Notes: a model not told the origin generated them from the letters alone. A stretch of DNA of 64,000 nt from an uncultured Chitinophagaceae bacterium (GCA_937996595.1 CALKVC010000005.1:12342-76341); one strand, 5' to 3'. Counted from the first letter of the stretch, positions 8,850-18,606 are shown. Made by a program: numbers and translations.

Positions 8850-10191
8850 GAGAATTTTTATCATATTATTGCTTGTTTCCACTCAATTTAATGTATCTGC
8901 ACAGGAAAATTCACCCTATTCAAGATACGGAATCGGAGATATCATTCCCAACCAGAATATTGTGAACAGGGGTATGGGTGGTATTTCAGCTGCATATACC
9001 AACCCTGCAATCGGAGACCAGAAATATATAACACCGGCTTTTCTTTTTCAAAGCATCAACCTGGTAAACCCGGCATCACTGGGCGGACTGAACAACACCA
9101 TATTCGATATAGGTGCAGAGGTGGACATCAGGACCTTGAGAAGCACTTCATCACCTGCGAAATATACAGCAACCAATACGGTGATTTCATACCTGCAACT
9201 GGGTTTCCCTTTGGCATCCGAAAAGATGCGCAAAAAGGGCAACAGTTGGGGAGTGAGTTTCGGGCTTCGTCCCATCAGCAGGATCAATTACAAAATTGAA
9301 AAAAATGAGCGTTTATCCGGTATCGATAGTTTGAACACATTATACCAGGGTTCCGGCGGACTCAACCAGGTTAACATAGGTACAGGAATAAAGATAAAGA
9401 ATTTCAGTATCGGCATAAATGCAGGGTATAGTTTCGGTAACCGTGATTATAGCACCCGGCTTTCTTTCATGAATGATTCCGTTATTTATTACAGGTCAAA
9501 TACACAGGCCAAAGCAAGGTTTAACGGTTTTTTCATAGATGCGGGCCTGCTATACAGCATCAAGCTGAAGAATGGCGCCATACTGAACCTGGGGGCATAC
9601 GGCAACCTGCAGCAATCGCTGCGTGCAAAAAAGGATAATATTGATGAAACCATCGCATTTGATGGAACCGGTGGAACCATTACCATAGATACAGTGAGTT
9701 ATAACAAGGAAGTAAGCGGTACTGTAAAGATACCTGCCACCTATGGCGCCGGATTCACTTACTCCAACAGCAACTGGTTATTTGGAATTGATTTTGAAAC
9801 AACCGGCTGGAGTGGTTACAGGTTTTACGGACAGGGAGACGCCACGCAGGATACATGGACTATCAGGGCCGGAGCACAATACTACCCGGCAAAGGAAAAT
9901 ACCGCTGCATCAAAATACTGGCGTTTTGTAAAATACCGGGCCGGTTTTTATTATGGGCCCGATTACATAAAGCTTACAGAAAGCAGGCCTGTGTATGCAT
10001 TTACCGCTGGCGGCAGTTTCCCGCTCACTTCTTTACAGAGATTACGCGGCGAATATGTCGTGTTGAATGCCGGGCTTGAATTCGGTGCCAGGGGAAACAA
10101 ACAGTCTTTCAGTGTAAGGGAAAATTTCACCCGTATTAATATCGGTGTTTCCATGAACGCCCGCTGGTTTCAAAAGAGAAGCTATGATTAA
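8815..10191 (+). CDS. Outer-membrane beta-barrel protein of the 'ENSPYSRYG' family
   Basis: A 458-residue protein. I chose the ATG at 8815 because it gives a Sec signal peptide (basic N-region, hydrophobic 'IFIILLLVSTQFNVSAQ'); the in-frame sequence upstream lies within coaX. The mature protein begins 'ENSPYSRYGIGD', a conserved Bacteroidota outer-membrane start, and continues with alternating aromatic/polar strands typical of a large barrel (FadL-like size). It is placed between coaX and lptC, an arrangement I recall from other Bacteroidota. Transport substrate unknown. Confidence 0.8.
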   Translation: MRSAKLITATNKRIFIILLLVSTQFNVSAQENSPYSRYGIGDIIPNQNIVNRGMGGISAAYTNPAIGDQKYITPAFLFQSINLVNPASLGGLNNTIFDIGAEVDIRTLRSTSSPAKYTATNTVISYLQLGFPLASEKMRKKGNSWGVSFGLRPISRINYKIEKNERLSGIDSLNTLYQGSGGLNQVNIGTGIKIKNFSIGINAGYSFGNRDYSTRLSFMNDSVIYYRSNTQAKARFNGFFIDAGLLYSIKLKNGAILNLGAYGNLQQSLRAKKDNIDETIAFDGTGGTITIDTVSYNKEVSGTVKIPATYGAGFTYSNSNWLFGIDFETTGWSGYRFYGQGDATQDTWTIRAGAQYYPAKENTAASKYWRFVKYRAGFYYGPDYIKLTESRPVYAFTAGGSFPLTSLQRLRGEYVVLNAGLEFGARGNKQSFSVRENFTRINIGVSMNARWFQKRSYD

Positions 10192-10214
10192 TGAATGTTA
10201 ATGCCGGATTTCAA

Positions 10215-10790
10215 ATGAAAAAAGCATCAATATATAAAGCATGTATGGCAGCCTTGATACCAGGCTGCATTTTTTTATACGGCTGTGAAAATGATGAGCA
10301 GGCAGTAAACGATTTGTACACGAAAAAACTTGGTATTGAAGAAGCCAGGGATATTACCCTGAATTATACCACTGCGGGTAAAACAAAGGCCATCCTGACT
10401 TCACCACAGATGCTACGGGTACAGGATTCGATGCCTTATTATGAATTTCCTAAATCGCTGCAAACAGATTTCTACAATGAAGCCGGTTTGAATGAGAGTA
10501 AGCTCACTGCAAAATATGCCAAGTATAAGGAAAATCAGAGTATCGTATTTTTAAAAGACAGCGTGAAAGTGATTAATATGCTGAAGGGAGATACCCTGTA
10601 TTGTATGGAATTGTATTGGGACAGGAGCCGGACAGGTATGGAGTTTTATACAGATAAACCGGTAAGGATTCGTACCAGGACACAGGTTTTGGATGGTGTA
10701 GGGATGGAAGCGAGCCAGGACTTCAATAGCTGGCATATAATCAATCCAACAGGCATAATAAATGTTCCTGCATCAAAGTTTCCTCAGTAA
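10215..10790 (+). CDS. lptC: LPS export protein LptC (lipoprotein-like)
   Basis: A 191-residue protein. I prefer the ATG at 10215 over the one at 10191 because it directly precedes a signal sequence ending in a lipobox-like 'LYGC'. The body matches LptC: a beta-jellyroll with 'PQMLRVQDSMPYYEFPKSL', 'AKYAKYKENQSIVFLKDSV' and 'ASQDFNSWHI'. LptC is the periplasmic part of the LptBFGC complex that passes LPS to LptA. It directly follows the outer-membrane barrel gene, consistent with an envelope operon. Confidence 0.82.
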   Translation: MKKASIYKACMAALIPGCIFLYGCENDEQAVNDLYTKKLGIEEARDITLNYTTAGKTKAILTSPQMLRVQDSMPYYEFPKSLQTDFYNEAGLNESKLTAKYAKYKENQSIVFLKDSVKVINMLKGDTLYCMELYWDRSRTGMEFYTDKPVRIRTRTQVLDGVGMEASQDFNSWHIINPTGIINVPASKFPQ

Positions 10791-10901
10791 GAACATAGGT
10801 TCATGATGAAATGCTTCCCTTAAGCCTGTTCTTAAAACAAAGGGCTTAATTAAATAATATTGAAGCGATAAACTATATAACTTCGGGAATAAAAAAAAAT
10901 T

Positions 10902-11891
10902 ATGGAATACCGCAGGTTAGGTAAATCTGGTTTGCAGGTGAGTGTACTTTCGTTTGGAAGCTGGGTAAGTTTTAGCAAACAGATCAATGATAAAGTGGCT
11001 GATGAACTGATGGGCGTTGCTTATGATAACGGCGTAAACTTTTTTGATAATGCTGAAGTGTATGCTTTAGGCGAGAGTGAAAAAATGATGGGAAGGGTAT
11101 TGAAGAAGAAAAAATGGGACCGTACATCATATATTGTTTCATCAAAAGCTTTTTGGGGCTGGCGTGGTAAAAACAACAAGCCTAACCAAACAGGCTGCAG
11201 CCGAAAACACCTGGTGGAAGCCTGTAATGAAGCATTGCAGCGGCTGCAGGTTGATTACCTCGACCTTTATTTCTGTCATCGCCCGGATAAAAAGACCCCG
11301 ATTGAAGAAACCGTATGGGCGATGAACCACCTGATCCAGCAAGGCAAAATATTATACTGGGGAACCAGTGAATGGAGCGGTGTGGAAATTATGGAAGCGC
11401 ACAGGGTAGCCCAGCAATACAGGTTGATCGGTCCCACGATGGAACAACCGCAGTATAATTTATTTGAACGTGAAAAGATGGAAAACGAATACCTGGAGAT
11501 ATTTAAGAACGTAGGTCTCGGTACTACCATCTGGAGCCCATTGGCGGCAGGTTTGCTCTCTGGAAAATACAATGAAGGAATTCCAAAAGACAGCCGGTTT
11601 GCCCTGGAAGGATTCGACTGGCTGAAAGAACGCTGGGTGATGGATGATAAGATAAAAAAGGTAAAAAAATTATCTGAACTGGCCGCCAGGACCGGCGTTA
11701 GCACTGCTTCACTCAGTATTGCATGGTGTATAAAAAACCCGCATGTAAGCACAGCTATTTTGGGAGCAACCAAAAAAGCACAACTGCTGGATAACCTGAA
11801 AGCACTTGATGTAGCTGAAAAGCTTTCTCCGGAACTGATGGAGAAAATTGAATCCATTATGAAAACCAAACCAACACTTCCTGATTTTTAA
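10902..11891 (+). CDS. Aldo/keto reductase, Kv-beta/YghZ-like
   Basis: A 329-residue (beta/alpha)8 NADPH-dependent carbonyl reductase of the AKR group related to potassium-channel beta subunits. The catalytic tetrad is visible: D49 and Y54 in 'FFDNAEVYALGE', K82 in 'VSSKAF', and H126 in 'LYFCHRPD'. The NADP-binding C-terminal 'AILGATKKAQL' is present. It is the first gene of a four-gene redox group, with 1 base to the next gene. Physiological substrate unknown; methylglyoxal or other aldehydes are plausible. Confidence 0.9.
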   Translation: MEYRRLGKSGLQVSVLSFGSWVSFSKQINDKVADELMGVAYDNGVNFFDNAEVYALGESEKMMGRVLKKKKWDRTSYIVSSKAFWGWRGKNNKPNQTGCSRKHLVEACNEALQRLQVDYLDLYFCHRPDKKTPIEETVWAMNHLIQQGKILYWGTSEWSGVEIMEAHRVAQQYRLIGPTMEQPQYNLFEREKMENEYLEIFKNVGLGTTIWSPLAAGLLSGKYNEGIPKDSRFALEGFDWLKERWVMDDKIKKVKKLSELAARTGVSTASLSIAWCIKNPHVSTAILGATKKAQLLDNLKALDVAEKLSPELMEKIESIMKTKPTLPDF

Positions 11892-11892
11892 T

Positions 11893-12255
11893 ATGGCCGG
11901 AATAACTGTTTATGGTATCCCTAATTGTGATGTGACCCGGAATCTTACCCGCTGGCTGAAAGAAAACAACCTGGAGTTTAGTTTTCATGATTACAAAACA
12001 ATGGGCATCAGTAAATCAAAACTGGCAGACTGGTGTAAACAGAAAGGGTTGGAACAGCTACTGAATAAAAGAGGAACTACCTGGAAAAACTTGCCTGAAG
12101 CTGAAAAAGAAACAATAACAGATCTGCCATCTGCTGTAAACCTGATGGCCACCTATACCAGTTTGATAAAAAGACCTGTTATTGAAATGGATGGACAGTT
12201 ATTTGTAGGATTTAATGAAAATGAATTTCTAACTAATATAAAAAATAAAAAATGA
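11893..12255 (+). CDS. ArsC/Spx/YffB-family thioredoxin-fold protein
   Basis: 120 residues with the ArsC-like fold. 'GITVYGIPNCDVTRN' places a single active-site cysteine (C13), 'FSFHDYKTMGIS' is the YffB/Spx-like linker, and 'NKRGTTWKNL' matches the family's 'LxNxRGxTWR' region. It lacks the second cysteine of the Spx CxxC motif, so it is closer to YffB (putative glutathione- or thiol-dependent reductase) than to the regulator Spx. It overlaps the OsmC start by 4 bases, so the two are coexpressed. Confidence 0.83.
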   Translation: MAGITVYGIPNCDVTRNLTRWLKENNLEFSFHDYKTMGISKSKLADWCKQKGLEQLLNKRGTTWKNLPEAEKETITDLPSAVNLMATYTSLIKRPVIEMDGQLFVGFNENEFLTNIKNKK

Positions 12256-12662
12256 AACGAAATGCAACAGCCGTATGGAACGGTACAGGAAAAGAAGGTA
12301 AAGGACATCTTACTACGCAAAGCAACGTGTTGGATAAAACACAATACTCTTTCGTAAGCAGGTTTGAGAACGGTATTGGAACCAACCCTGAAGAACTGGT
12401 AGCAGCCGCACATGCAGGATGTTTTACTATGAAACTGAGTTTTGTGCTTGGTGCGGCCGGATTTGTTGCCGACCAGATTGAAACCCGTTGTGAGATAACA
12501 TTGCAGGACGGAGCCATTACAGAATCGAACCTGGATGTAAAAGCTGCCGTGCCCGGTATTTCAAAAGAGCAGTTTGATGCAGCCGTTGCTGATGCAAAAG
12601 CCAATTGCCCGATCTCTAAATTGTATAATACAAACATTACTCACCAGGCCATCCTTGCCTGA
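12252..12662 (+). CDS. osmC: OsmC-family peroxiredoxin-like protein
   Basis: 136 residues of the OsmC/Ohr family, which reduces organic hydroperoxides with two cysteines. The N-terminal 'RNATAVWNGTGKEGKGHL' and 'NPEELVAAAHAGCF' are OsmC hallmarks, with the peroxidatic cysteine at C57 and the resolving cysteine at C119 ('ANCPISKL'). It is translationally coupled to the ArsC-like gene (ATGA overlap), supporting an oxidative-stress role for the group. Confidence 0.93.
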   Translation: MKRNATAVWNGTGKEGKGHLTTQSNVLDKTQYSFVSRFENGIGTNPEELVAAAHAGCFTMKLSFVLGAAGFVADQIETRCEITLQDGAITESNLDVKAAVPGISKEQFDAAVADAKANCPISKLYNTNITHQAILA

Positions 12663-12711
12663 TAACAACGGGCAAAAGGTTGATTATACCTGTTTACATA
12701 ATTCAGCAGTT

Positions 12712-13530
12712 ATGGCATTTAAAGATAAAACAGTCATCATAACCGGTGCTTCGCGGGGTATTGGCAAAGCAATAGGGTTGCGGCTCGCTAAAGAAGGAGC
12801 CAACATTGTAATTGCATCAAAAAGTGTAGAAGAAAATCCCAAACTTGGAGGCACTATTTATTCTGCTGCCAAAGAAATGGAAACAGCAGGCGGGCGTGCA
12901 CTTGCCGTGCAATGCGACATCAGGAATGAAGAACAGGTACAGGAAGTAATAGATAAAGCTGTTGCAGCATTCGGCGGTATTGATATACTGATAAACAATG
13001 CATCTGCCATCAACCTGGCGACTACTGAAAATACCGAACCCAAGCGGTTCGACTTAATGTATGATATCAATGTTAGGGGTACATTCATGGTAAGCCGTGC
13101 ATGTATCCCTTATTTAAAAAAAGGGTCTAACCCGCATATCCTTAACCTGTCTCCGCCAATAAATATGGATATGAAGTGGTTTGCCAACCACCTGGCATAT
13201 ACTATCAGCAAGTATGATATGACCATGATTGCTCTGGGACTTGCGGCGGAACTGGGTAAATACAAAATAGCCGCCAATACTTTATGGCCCCGCACCACGA
13301 TCGCAACCGCTGCAGTTAAAAACCTGCTTGGCGGCGACATGCTGATGAATATGAGCCGCACACCGGAAATAATCGCAGATGCAGCTTATTATATACTTTC
13401 CAGGAATTCAGGTAGTTGTACGGGCAATACTTTCATAGATGAGGATGTGCTGGCTGCTGAAGGGATTACGGATCTTGGAAAATATTCTGTAGTACCCGGG
13501 GCTCAGTTATACAATGACTTGTTTGTGTAA
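12712..13530 (+). CDS. Short-chain dehydrogenase, HSDL2-like
   Basis: A 272-residue SDR. The start at 12712 begins just before the Rossmann strand; upstream in-frame sequence overlaps osmC and is not domain-like. Motifs are 'TGASRGIG' (11-18) for NADP, 'NNAS' (95-98), and the catalytic S147, Y163 and K167 ('YTISK'). The 'NLSPPINMDMKWF' and 'NTLWPRTTIATAAV' segments are typical of the hydroxysteroid-dehydrogenase-like 2 group, linked to lipid metabolism. Last gene of the redox group. Confidence 0.88.
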   Translation: MAFKDKTVIITGASRGIGKAIGLRLAKEGANIVIASKSVEENPKLGGTIYSAAKEMETAGGRALAVQCDIRNEEQVQEVIDKAVAAFGGIDILINNASAINLATTENTEPKRFDLMYDINVRGTFMVSRACIPYLKKGSNPHILNLSPPINMDMKWFANHLAYTISKYDMTMIALGLAAELGKYKIAANTLWPRTTIATAAVKNLLGGDMLMNMSRTPEIIADAAYYILSRNSGSCTGNTFIDEDVLAAEGITDLGKYSVVPGAQLYNDLFV

Positions 13531-13635
13531 TACACAGAATGATTTGAAGTATATATTCCTGTTAAAAGTATCCTAATATAATTTTCTTTTGATAAGCGGT
13601 AACATTTTGTTTTGATGCACGTTTAATTTCGTTGA

Positions 13636-13655
13636 CACGTTTTGCCATGAACGTG
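13636..13655. promoter_or_regulatory. Palindrome upstream of the DUF5916 gene
   Basis: CACGTT (13636-13641) and AACGTG (13650-13655) form an inverted repeat with an 8-base spacer, 24 bases before the ATG at 13680. It could be an operator or a leader hairpin; I see no matching regulator in the window. Confidence 0.3.
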
Positions 13656-13679
13656 CCTTAGCCAACAAAATGTATAGCC

Positions 13680-16172
13680 ATGAATTTCTTTAAGATTGCT
13701 GCAATTTGCCTTTGCATCGTTTGTACGATGACTGCATCCGGGCAGAAAGTAAAAAGGATATTGCAGATTAAACGGATTAATTCAGCCATTAAAATAGATG
13801 GGCTGCTCAGCGATACAGCCTGGAAAGGCGCCCCGGTTGCCGATAAGTTTGTTGAGTTAAGGCCTACGCCATTTCTGCAGGAAAGCGCTGAAAATGCTAC
13901 AGAGATATATTTCCTGTATGACAATGAAGGGATCTATATCGGTGGTTACCTGCATGAAAAGGACAAAGACAGTATTGCATCGGAATTGATTGGCCGGGAT
14001 GGTTTTGGTAACAATGATTTTATCGGGATAATCTTTGATACATACTATGACAAACTGAACGGGTTTGAATATTTTGTAACCCCGCTGGGAGAACAGATGG
14101 ATTCCAAGATGTCATCCGGCGGCAATGAAGATTTCAGTTGGAATGCTGTATGGCAAAGTGCATCGAAACTTCAAAAAGACGGATGGAGCTTTGAAATGTT
14201 CCTGCCTTACTCCAGCATACGGTTTGGTAAAAAGAAAATCCAGGACTGGGGACTGAACATCGTAAGACGGCGCCAAAAAAGCGGCAAGCAATTGTTCTGG
14301 AATTCCATTGACCCCAACGCAAATGGTTTCCTGGCGCAGGAAGGATTGTTAACTGGGCTTGAGAACATTAAACCTCCTATGAGGTTGCAGTTATCGCCTT
14401 ATTTTTCATCATATCTTAACCATGATGGTACTGCCGGGCCTGGCGTTAAGAAAAATACCACGGTATTTAACGGGGGCATGGATGTAAAGTATGGAATCAA
14501 CCAGGCGTTTACGTTAGATATGACACTGGTTCCTGATTTCGGCCAGGTACAGACAGATAATAAGTTCCTGAACCTGACACCTTTTGAACAAAGATTCTCA
14601 GAGAACAGGACATTCTTCACAGAGGGAACAGAACTGTTCAACAAAGGAAACCTTTTTTACAGCCGCCGTATCGGTATTGACCCGGTATATAAAAAATGGG
14701 TTTCACCGGCTTCCACCGATAGCATAGTGGAAGACCCTTCACAGGCAAAGATTATCAATGCGACCAAAATAAGCGGCCGAACGCAAAAAGGACTTGGCAT
14801 TGGAATCCTGAATGCCGTTACGCAACGGCAGTTAACAACATTACAGAATAAAACAACCGGTGAAAGGCATGGGGAAGAAAGTATGCCATTGACAAACTAT
14901 AATATTATCGTGCTTGATCAAACATTGAAGAACAACAGCAGTGTATCATTGGTTAATACCAATGTTTGGCCGAACGGGAATGATTATGATGCAAATGTAA
15001 CATCAGCTTTATTCGATTTAAATAATAAGAAGAATAGCTGGAACATAGGCGGGAATGTGAGTTTCAGTAATTTGATGGGCGTGAAAGAGAAAACGATTAC
15101 CGGGTATGCGCACAGTATCTATTTTGGAAAAACAAGCGGCCGGTTTAATTTCAATATCTGGCAGGACCTGATAAATGACAAATATGATAAAAGTGACCTC
15201 GGCTATTTTACCAATAATAATACGATGGACCAGGGCGGCTGGTTCGGTTATAATTGGAACAAACCCGGCAAATGGTACAACGAGTTACGTATCAATACTA
15301 ATTTCTGGATTAGCAGACTCGTAAAACCGATAGATATTTTAGAACGTAAATCGATGATGTTCCAGGGAGCCGGCATCAATTTCAACCTGAATGCACAAAC
15401 CAAAAAACTCTGGTGGATCGGTTTGAATATAAACGGAGGCCCGGGAGGAAATGATTTTTATGAACCCAGGTCGTATGGAAGGGTTTTCCGTAATAAGGGA
15501 AGGATAGGGTTAAACCTGTACCTTGAAAGTAATTCTGCCAAGAAATATTCATGGAATGGTTCCCTGTTTGTTGGAACAGGAGGCGTATTCAAGAGAACCA
15601 GCCTCGATTACAGCCTGGCCGGTAAAGCCCGATTCAGCAGCAAGTTTTCTGTTGATTATTCTGTATATATCTCAACTGCAAAAAACCAACCGGGTTGGGC
15701 CAGCCAGGAAATAAACAGTGCGGGTGAAGAGGTTATCTATTTTTCCAGGAGAAATGTAAGGAACGTGGAGAATGTACTTAGCCTGAAGTATAATTTTACA
15801 AACAGGATGGGCTTTACCATGCGTACAAGGCATTCGTGGACAAAAGTTGATCCAAAGGAATTCTATGAGTTGGATAAATTCGGCGATCTGCAACCGTTAA
15901 CTACGCCATTTACAAAGAATGTAAACCAGAATTTCAATTTCTTAAGTGTTGATATGGTTTATAACTGGCAGTTTGCACAGGGTAGTTTCTTCAGTATTGT
16001 ATGGAAAGATTTTGGAGAAAGCTTCAGCAGGCAGTTTGAAAGGGATTATGTAACCAACCTGGGTAAGACAATTGATGGTTCACATTATAACAGCTTATCC
16101 TTGAAAGTGATTTATTTCCTGGATTACCTTACAGTAAGGCAAAAGCTGGGTAAGAAAAAAGTGGCTGGTTGA
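13680..16172 (+). CDS. Secreted CBM9-like / DUF5916 outer-membrane protein
   Basis: An 830-residue protein with a Sec signal peptide (about 1-21, ending 'TASGQ'). A carbohydrate-binding family-9-like domain follows (about 35-195), recognised by 'INSAIKIDGLLSDTAWKG' and 'WSFEMFLPYSSIRFG'. The remaining ~600 residues match DUF5916, with long alternating strands and aromatic C-terminal strands suggesting an outer-membrane barrel ('QNFNFLSVDMVYNWQFAQGS'). Function is unknown; coupling of a sugar-binding plug to a barrel is inference. Transcribed alone and convergent with the peptidase gene. Confidence 0.85.
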   Translation: MNFFKIAAICLCIVCTMTASGQKVKRILQIKRINSAIKIDGLLSDTAWKGAPVADKFVELRPTPFLQESAENATEIYFLYDNEGIYIGGYLHEKDKDSIASELIGRDGFGNNDFIGIIFDTYYDKLNGFEYFVTPLGEQMDSKMSSGGNEDFSWNAVWQSASKLQKDGWSFEMFLPYSSIRFGKKKIQDWGLNIVRRRQKSGKQLFWNSIDPNANGFLAQEGLLTGLENIKPPMRLQLSPYFSSYLNHDGTAGPGVKKNTTVFNGGMDVKYGINQAFTLDMTLVPDFGQVQTDNKFLNLTPFEQRFSENRTFFTEGTELFNKGNLFYSRRIGIDPVYKKWVSPASTDSIVEDPSQAKIINATKISGRTQKGLGIGILNAVTQRQLTTLQNKTTGERHGEESMPLTNYNIIVLDQTLKNNSSVSLVNTNVWPNGNDYDANVTSALFDLNNKKNSWNIGGNVSFSNLMGVKEKTITGYAHSIYFGKTSGRFNFNIWQDLINDKYDKSDLGYFTNNNTMDQGGWFGYNWNKPGKWYNELRINTNFWISRLVKPIDILERKSMMFQGAGINFNLNAQTKKLWWIGLNINGGPGGNDFYEPRSYGRVFRNKGRIGLNLYLESNSAKKYSWNGSLFVGTGGVFKRTSLDYSLAGKARFSSKFSVDYSVYISTAKNQPGWASQEINSAGEEVIYFSRRNVRNVENVLSLKYNFTNRMGFTMRTRHSWTKVDPKEFYELDKFGDLQPLTTPFTKNVNQNFNFLSVDMVYNWQFAQGSFFSIVWKDFGESFSRQFERDYVTNLGKTIDGSHYNSLSLKVIYFLDYLTVRQKLGKKKVAG

Positions 16173-16196
16173 TTTTTTGAACAATCAACAGACAAC

Positions 16197-16249
16197 AAAA
16201 AAAATTGCCGGCAACATCTCAGTATTTTCCTGATTGGTTACCGGCAATT
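16197..16249 (-). terminator. Rho-independent terminator of the peptidase gene
   Basis: AATTGCCGGCAAC (16203-16215) pairs with GTTACCGGCAATT (16237-16249) with one mismatch. Read on the minus strand the hairpin is followed directly by a run of T, as expected for termination of the leftward S9B peptidase transcript. Confidence 0.75.
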
Positions 16250-16263
16250 CAATAAAAGAAAAA

Positions 16264-18417
16264 CTATTTCAGTAAACCTTTTGGCACTTCTTTTTCCAGC
16301 AGGTATTTATAGATGAATTTTGTTTTCAGGTTTTGGAAATGCTGGCCTTTGTTGCCGCCCCAACCATGCCTTCCGCCGCTGTAAACCATGAATTCAAAAT
16401 CTTTTTTCTGATCCTGAAATTTGCTTATCAGCTGGATGCTGTTTTGCATATGTACATTGTCGTCAATTACACCGTGAACAACCTGTAACATGCCTTTGTA
16501 TTTGTCAGTATAATTCAGCACCGAACTGGTTTTATACCCCTCAGCATTATCTTCCTTGGTGCCCATGAAGCGTTCTGTATAATGGGTATCATACAGGCTC
16601 CAGTCTGTAACGCTGCCACCGGCCATGCCATGTGTAAATACATCAGCACCATACGTTAATGCATAGCAGCTAAGGTAACCGCCATAGCTGAAACCGGTAA
16701 TACAGATTTTTGCTGGATCGGCATTGCCATTGGCAACCAGCCATTTTACCATGCTGCTGTAATCTTTCATTTCCCAGTAACCCAGGTTATGATACATGTA
16801 ATTGACGCCTTCTTTACCAAAATGGCCACTGGCCCTGTGGTCCATCGATACCTGTATTAAACCTTCATTTGCCATCCATTGCTGGGTTCCGGAAATAGAC
16901 CAGGTGTCCATCACCGTTCCGGCATTCGGGCCGCCATAAATAGATATGAGCACAGGGTATTTTTTATTTTTGTCCATGTTCATAGGCCAGGTCACTTTCA
17001 TGGGAAGTTCATACAGGCCATCATCGCTTTTAACCCTGATAAGTTCCGTTTTTGCAAGGGCATAATTATCAAATTCAGGGCCTTTTGCATTGGCGATTTC
17101 CCTGATCATTTTTCCTTCATTGTTTACAAGCAACATCCTGGGTGGTGTGGATACATTATGCAGCGTTGTGATAAAGTATGAACCATCCGGTGACAGGTTT
17201 ATGTTTGCATTGTGGTATTCACCGGATGTAAGCCTTTTCAGGTTTTTCCCGTTCAGGTTCACCCGGTAAAAATCTTTACGGGCTGTGTTTTCCCTGCTCC
17301 TGGCCGAAAAATAAATGATCCCTTTTTTCTCATCAACATAGTTAAGATCAGTAACTGAAAACTTACCTGATGTTACTGCATTAATCAGTTTTCCCTGCAT
17401 GTCATAATAATACAGGTGTTTCCATCCGCTGGCATCATTAAATAACAGGAAGCCCTTTCCGTTTTCAAGGAAATGGATCCTTTCACCTTCATCATCCAGG
17501 TCAACCCATGTTTTCTGGTCTTCGTTATAGAATAATGTTTTACTTCCATTGCTGATGTTCACATCCCATATTTTCAGGTTATTCTGTTTCCTGTTCATCC
17601 ATTGTACCAGCAGGCTGCTGCCATCAGGTTTCCAGTACGGGGCCCCGAAATACTGGTCATCTTTCTGATTAAAATCGGCCCAGGTGATATTGCCTCCGGC
17701 AGGACTTACAATACCAACTTTTATTTCAGGATTCTTATCTCCCACTTTTGGATAGCGGACAGTTTCAAGATAGCCGTACTGTCCGTTAGCATCTGTTATG
17801 GTGAATATGGGAACCTGGCTGTCATCTGTGCGAAAGAATGCAATATGCCGGCTGTCGGGGCTCCACCAGAACGAACGGTATTGCGATGACCTGCCCAGGA
17901 TTTCTTCGGTATACACCCAGCTGGCATAACCGTTCATGATCACTTCGCTGCCATCGGTTGTAAGCCTTTTCTCAATCTTAGTGCTTATTTCTACCGTATA
18001 CAGGTCGTTGTTTTTTGTATAGGCAACAAATTTCCCATCAGGGCTAAGGGTTGCATTGATCTCTTTTGCAGAATCATAGGTTAACTGCGATTCTTCATCT
18101 TTGAATTTGTAATACAGGTCGTTCAGTTTCGCATTGATCCGTGGTTTTACAGCAGGAAGATTTATTTTCTGTTCTTCATCCGTTGATTCCCTCTCTGCTC
18201 CGGTAGCAGCATTAACCAGCATCGTTTTCCCTGCCCTGCTTAGCAGGAACTGGTTGTTATCAATCCAGCGGGTAACCGTTGCCATGGGCTGTATGATCCC
18301 TTTCAGGTTCCCTTTAAAATACTGATCATCAGAAAGTTGTTTTTGCTGTGCCTGTAACTGGATACTTACCATGACAGGTAAAGCAAAAACTATTGCCTTT
18401 TTTAAGAATGTAAACAT
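16264..18417 (-). CDS. Dipeptidyl peptidase IV-like S9B serine peptidase
   Basis: A 717-residue periplasmic exopeptidase releasing X-Pro/X-Ala dipeptides. A signal peptide (about 1-23) precedes an eight-bladed beta-propeller containing the substrate N-terminus anchor 'WVYTEEILGR', and a C-terminal alpha/beta-hydrolase domain follows. The catalytic triad is the Ser of 'GFSYGG' (about 577), the Asp in 'HGVIDDNVH' (about 652) and the His of 'GGRHGWGG' (about 684). It likely supports peptide nutrition. It ends in a clear terminator; the region upstream is non-coding. Confidence 0.93.
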   Translation of the reverse strand: MFTFLKKAIVFALPVMVSIQLQAQQKQLSDDQYFKGNLKGIIQPMATVTRWIDNNQFLLSRAGKTMLVNAATGAERESTDEEQKINLPAVKPRINAKLNDLYYKFKDEESQLTYDSAKEINATLSPDGKFVAYTKNNDLYTVEISTKIEKRLTTDGSEVIMNGYASWVYTEEILGRSSQYRSFWWSPDSRHIAFFRTDDSQVPIFTITDANGQYGYLETVRYPKVGDKNPEIKVGIVSPAGGNITWADFNQKDDQYFGAPYWKPDGSSLLVQWMNRKQNNLKIWDVNISNGSKTLFYNEDQKTWVDLDDEGERIHFLENGKGFLLFNDASGWKHLYYYDMQGKLINAVTSGKFSVTDLNYVDEKKGIIYFSARSRENTARKDFYRVNLNGKNLKRLTSGEYHNANINLSPDGSYFITTLHNVSTPPRMLLVNNEGKMIREIANAKGPEFDNYALAKTELIRVKSDDGLYELPMKVTWPMNMDKNKKYPVLISIYGGPNAGTVMDTWSISGTQQWMANEGLIQVSMDHRASGHFGKEGVNYMYHNLGYWEMKDYSSMVKWLVANGNADPAKICITGFSYGGYLSCYALTYGADVFTHGMAGGSVTDWSLYDTHYTERFMGTKEDNAEGYKTSSVLNYTDKYKGMLQVVHGVIDDNVHMQNSIQLISKFQDQKKDFEFMVYSGGRHGWGGNKGQHFQNLKTKFIYKYLLEKEVPKGLLK

Positions 18418-18559
18418 GCCTGATTATTTTAATTTGAAATTACAAGATAAGTTTTTTGTAGAGAACCATTTACCTGAAATGTATAAATGGTTATGCTAAA
18501 AACAACGACAGCATATTAATCGCTTACTTTTAAGAGGTTACAGCCCTGTACAGGATACA

Positions 18560-18606
18560 ATATCCTCATCAAGCCGTTTTTCAAGCCCGGGGAAACGCGA
18601 ACAGTT
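18560..18606 (+). repeat. Direct repeat copy 1
   Basis: Begins ATATCCTCATC and ends GCGAACAGTT; partner of the copy at 18936-18981. Confidence 0.65.

Noticed and set aside
10820..10849. Possible terminator after lptC (TTAAGCC/GGCTTAA)
   Set aside because: Only a 7-bp stem with a 16-base loop and no T run; too weak to list.
11276..11869. 197-codon minus-strand ORF opposite the aldo/keto reductase
   Set aside because: Antisense shadow; the reductase with its full tetrad is the real gene.
12574..12711. N-terminal extension of the SDR gene
   Set aside because: Overlaps osmC and adds 46 residues before the Rossmann fold with no family support.
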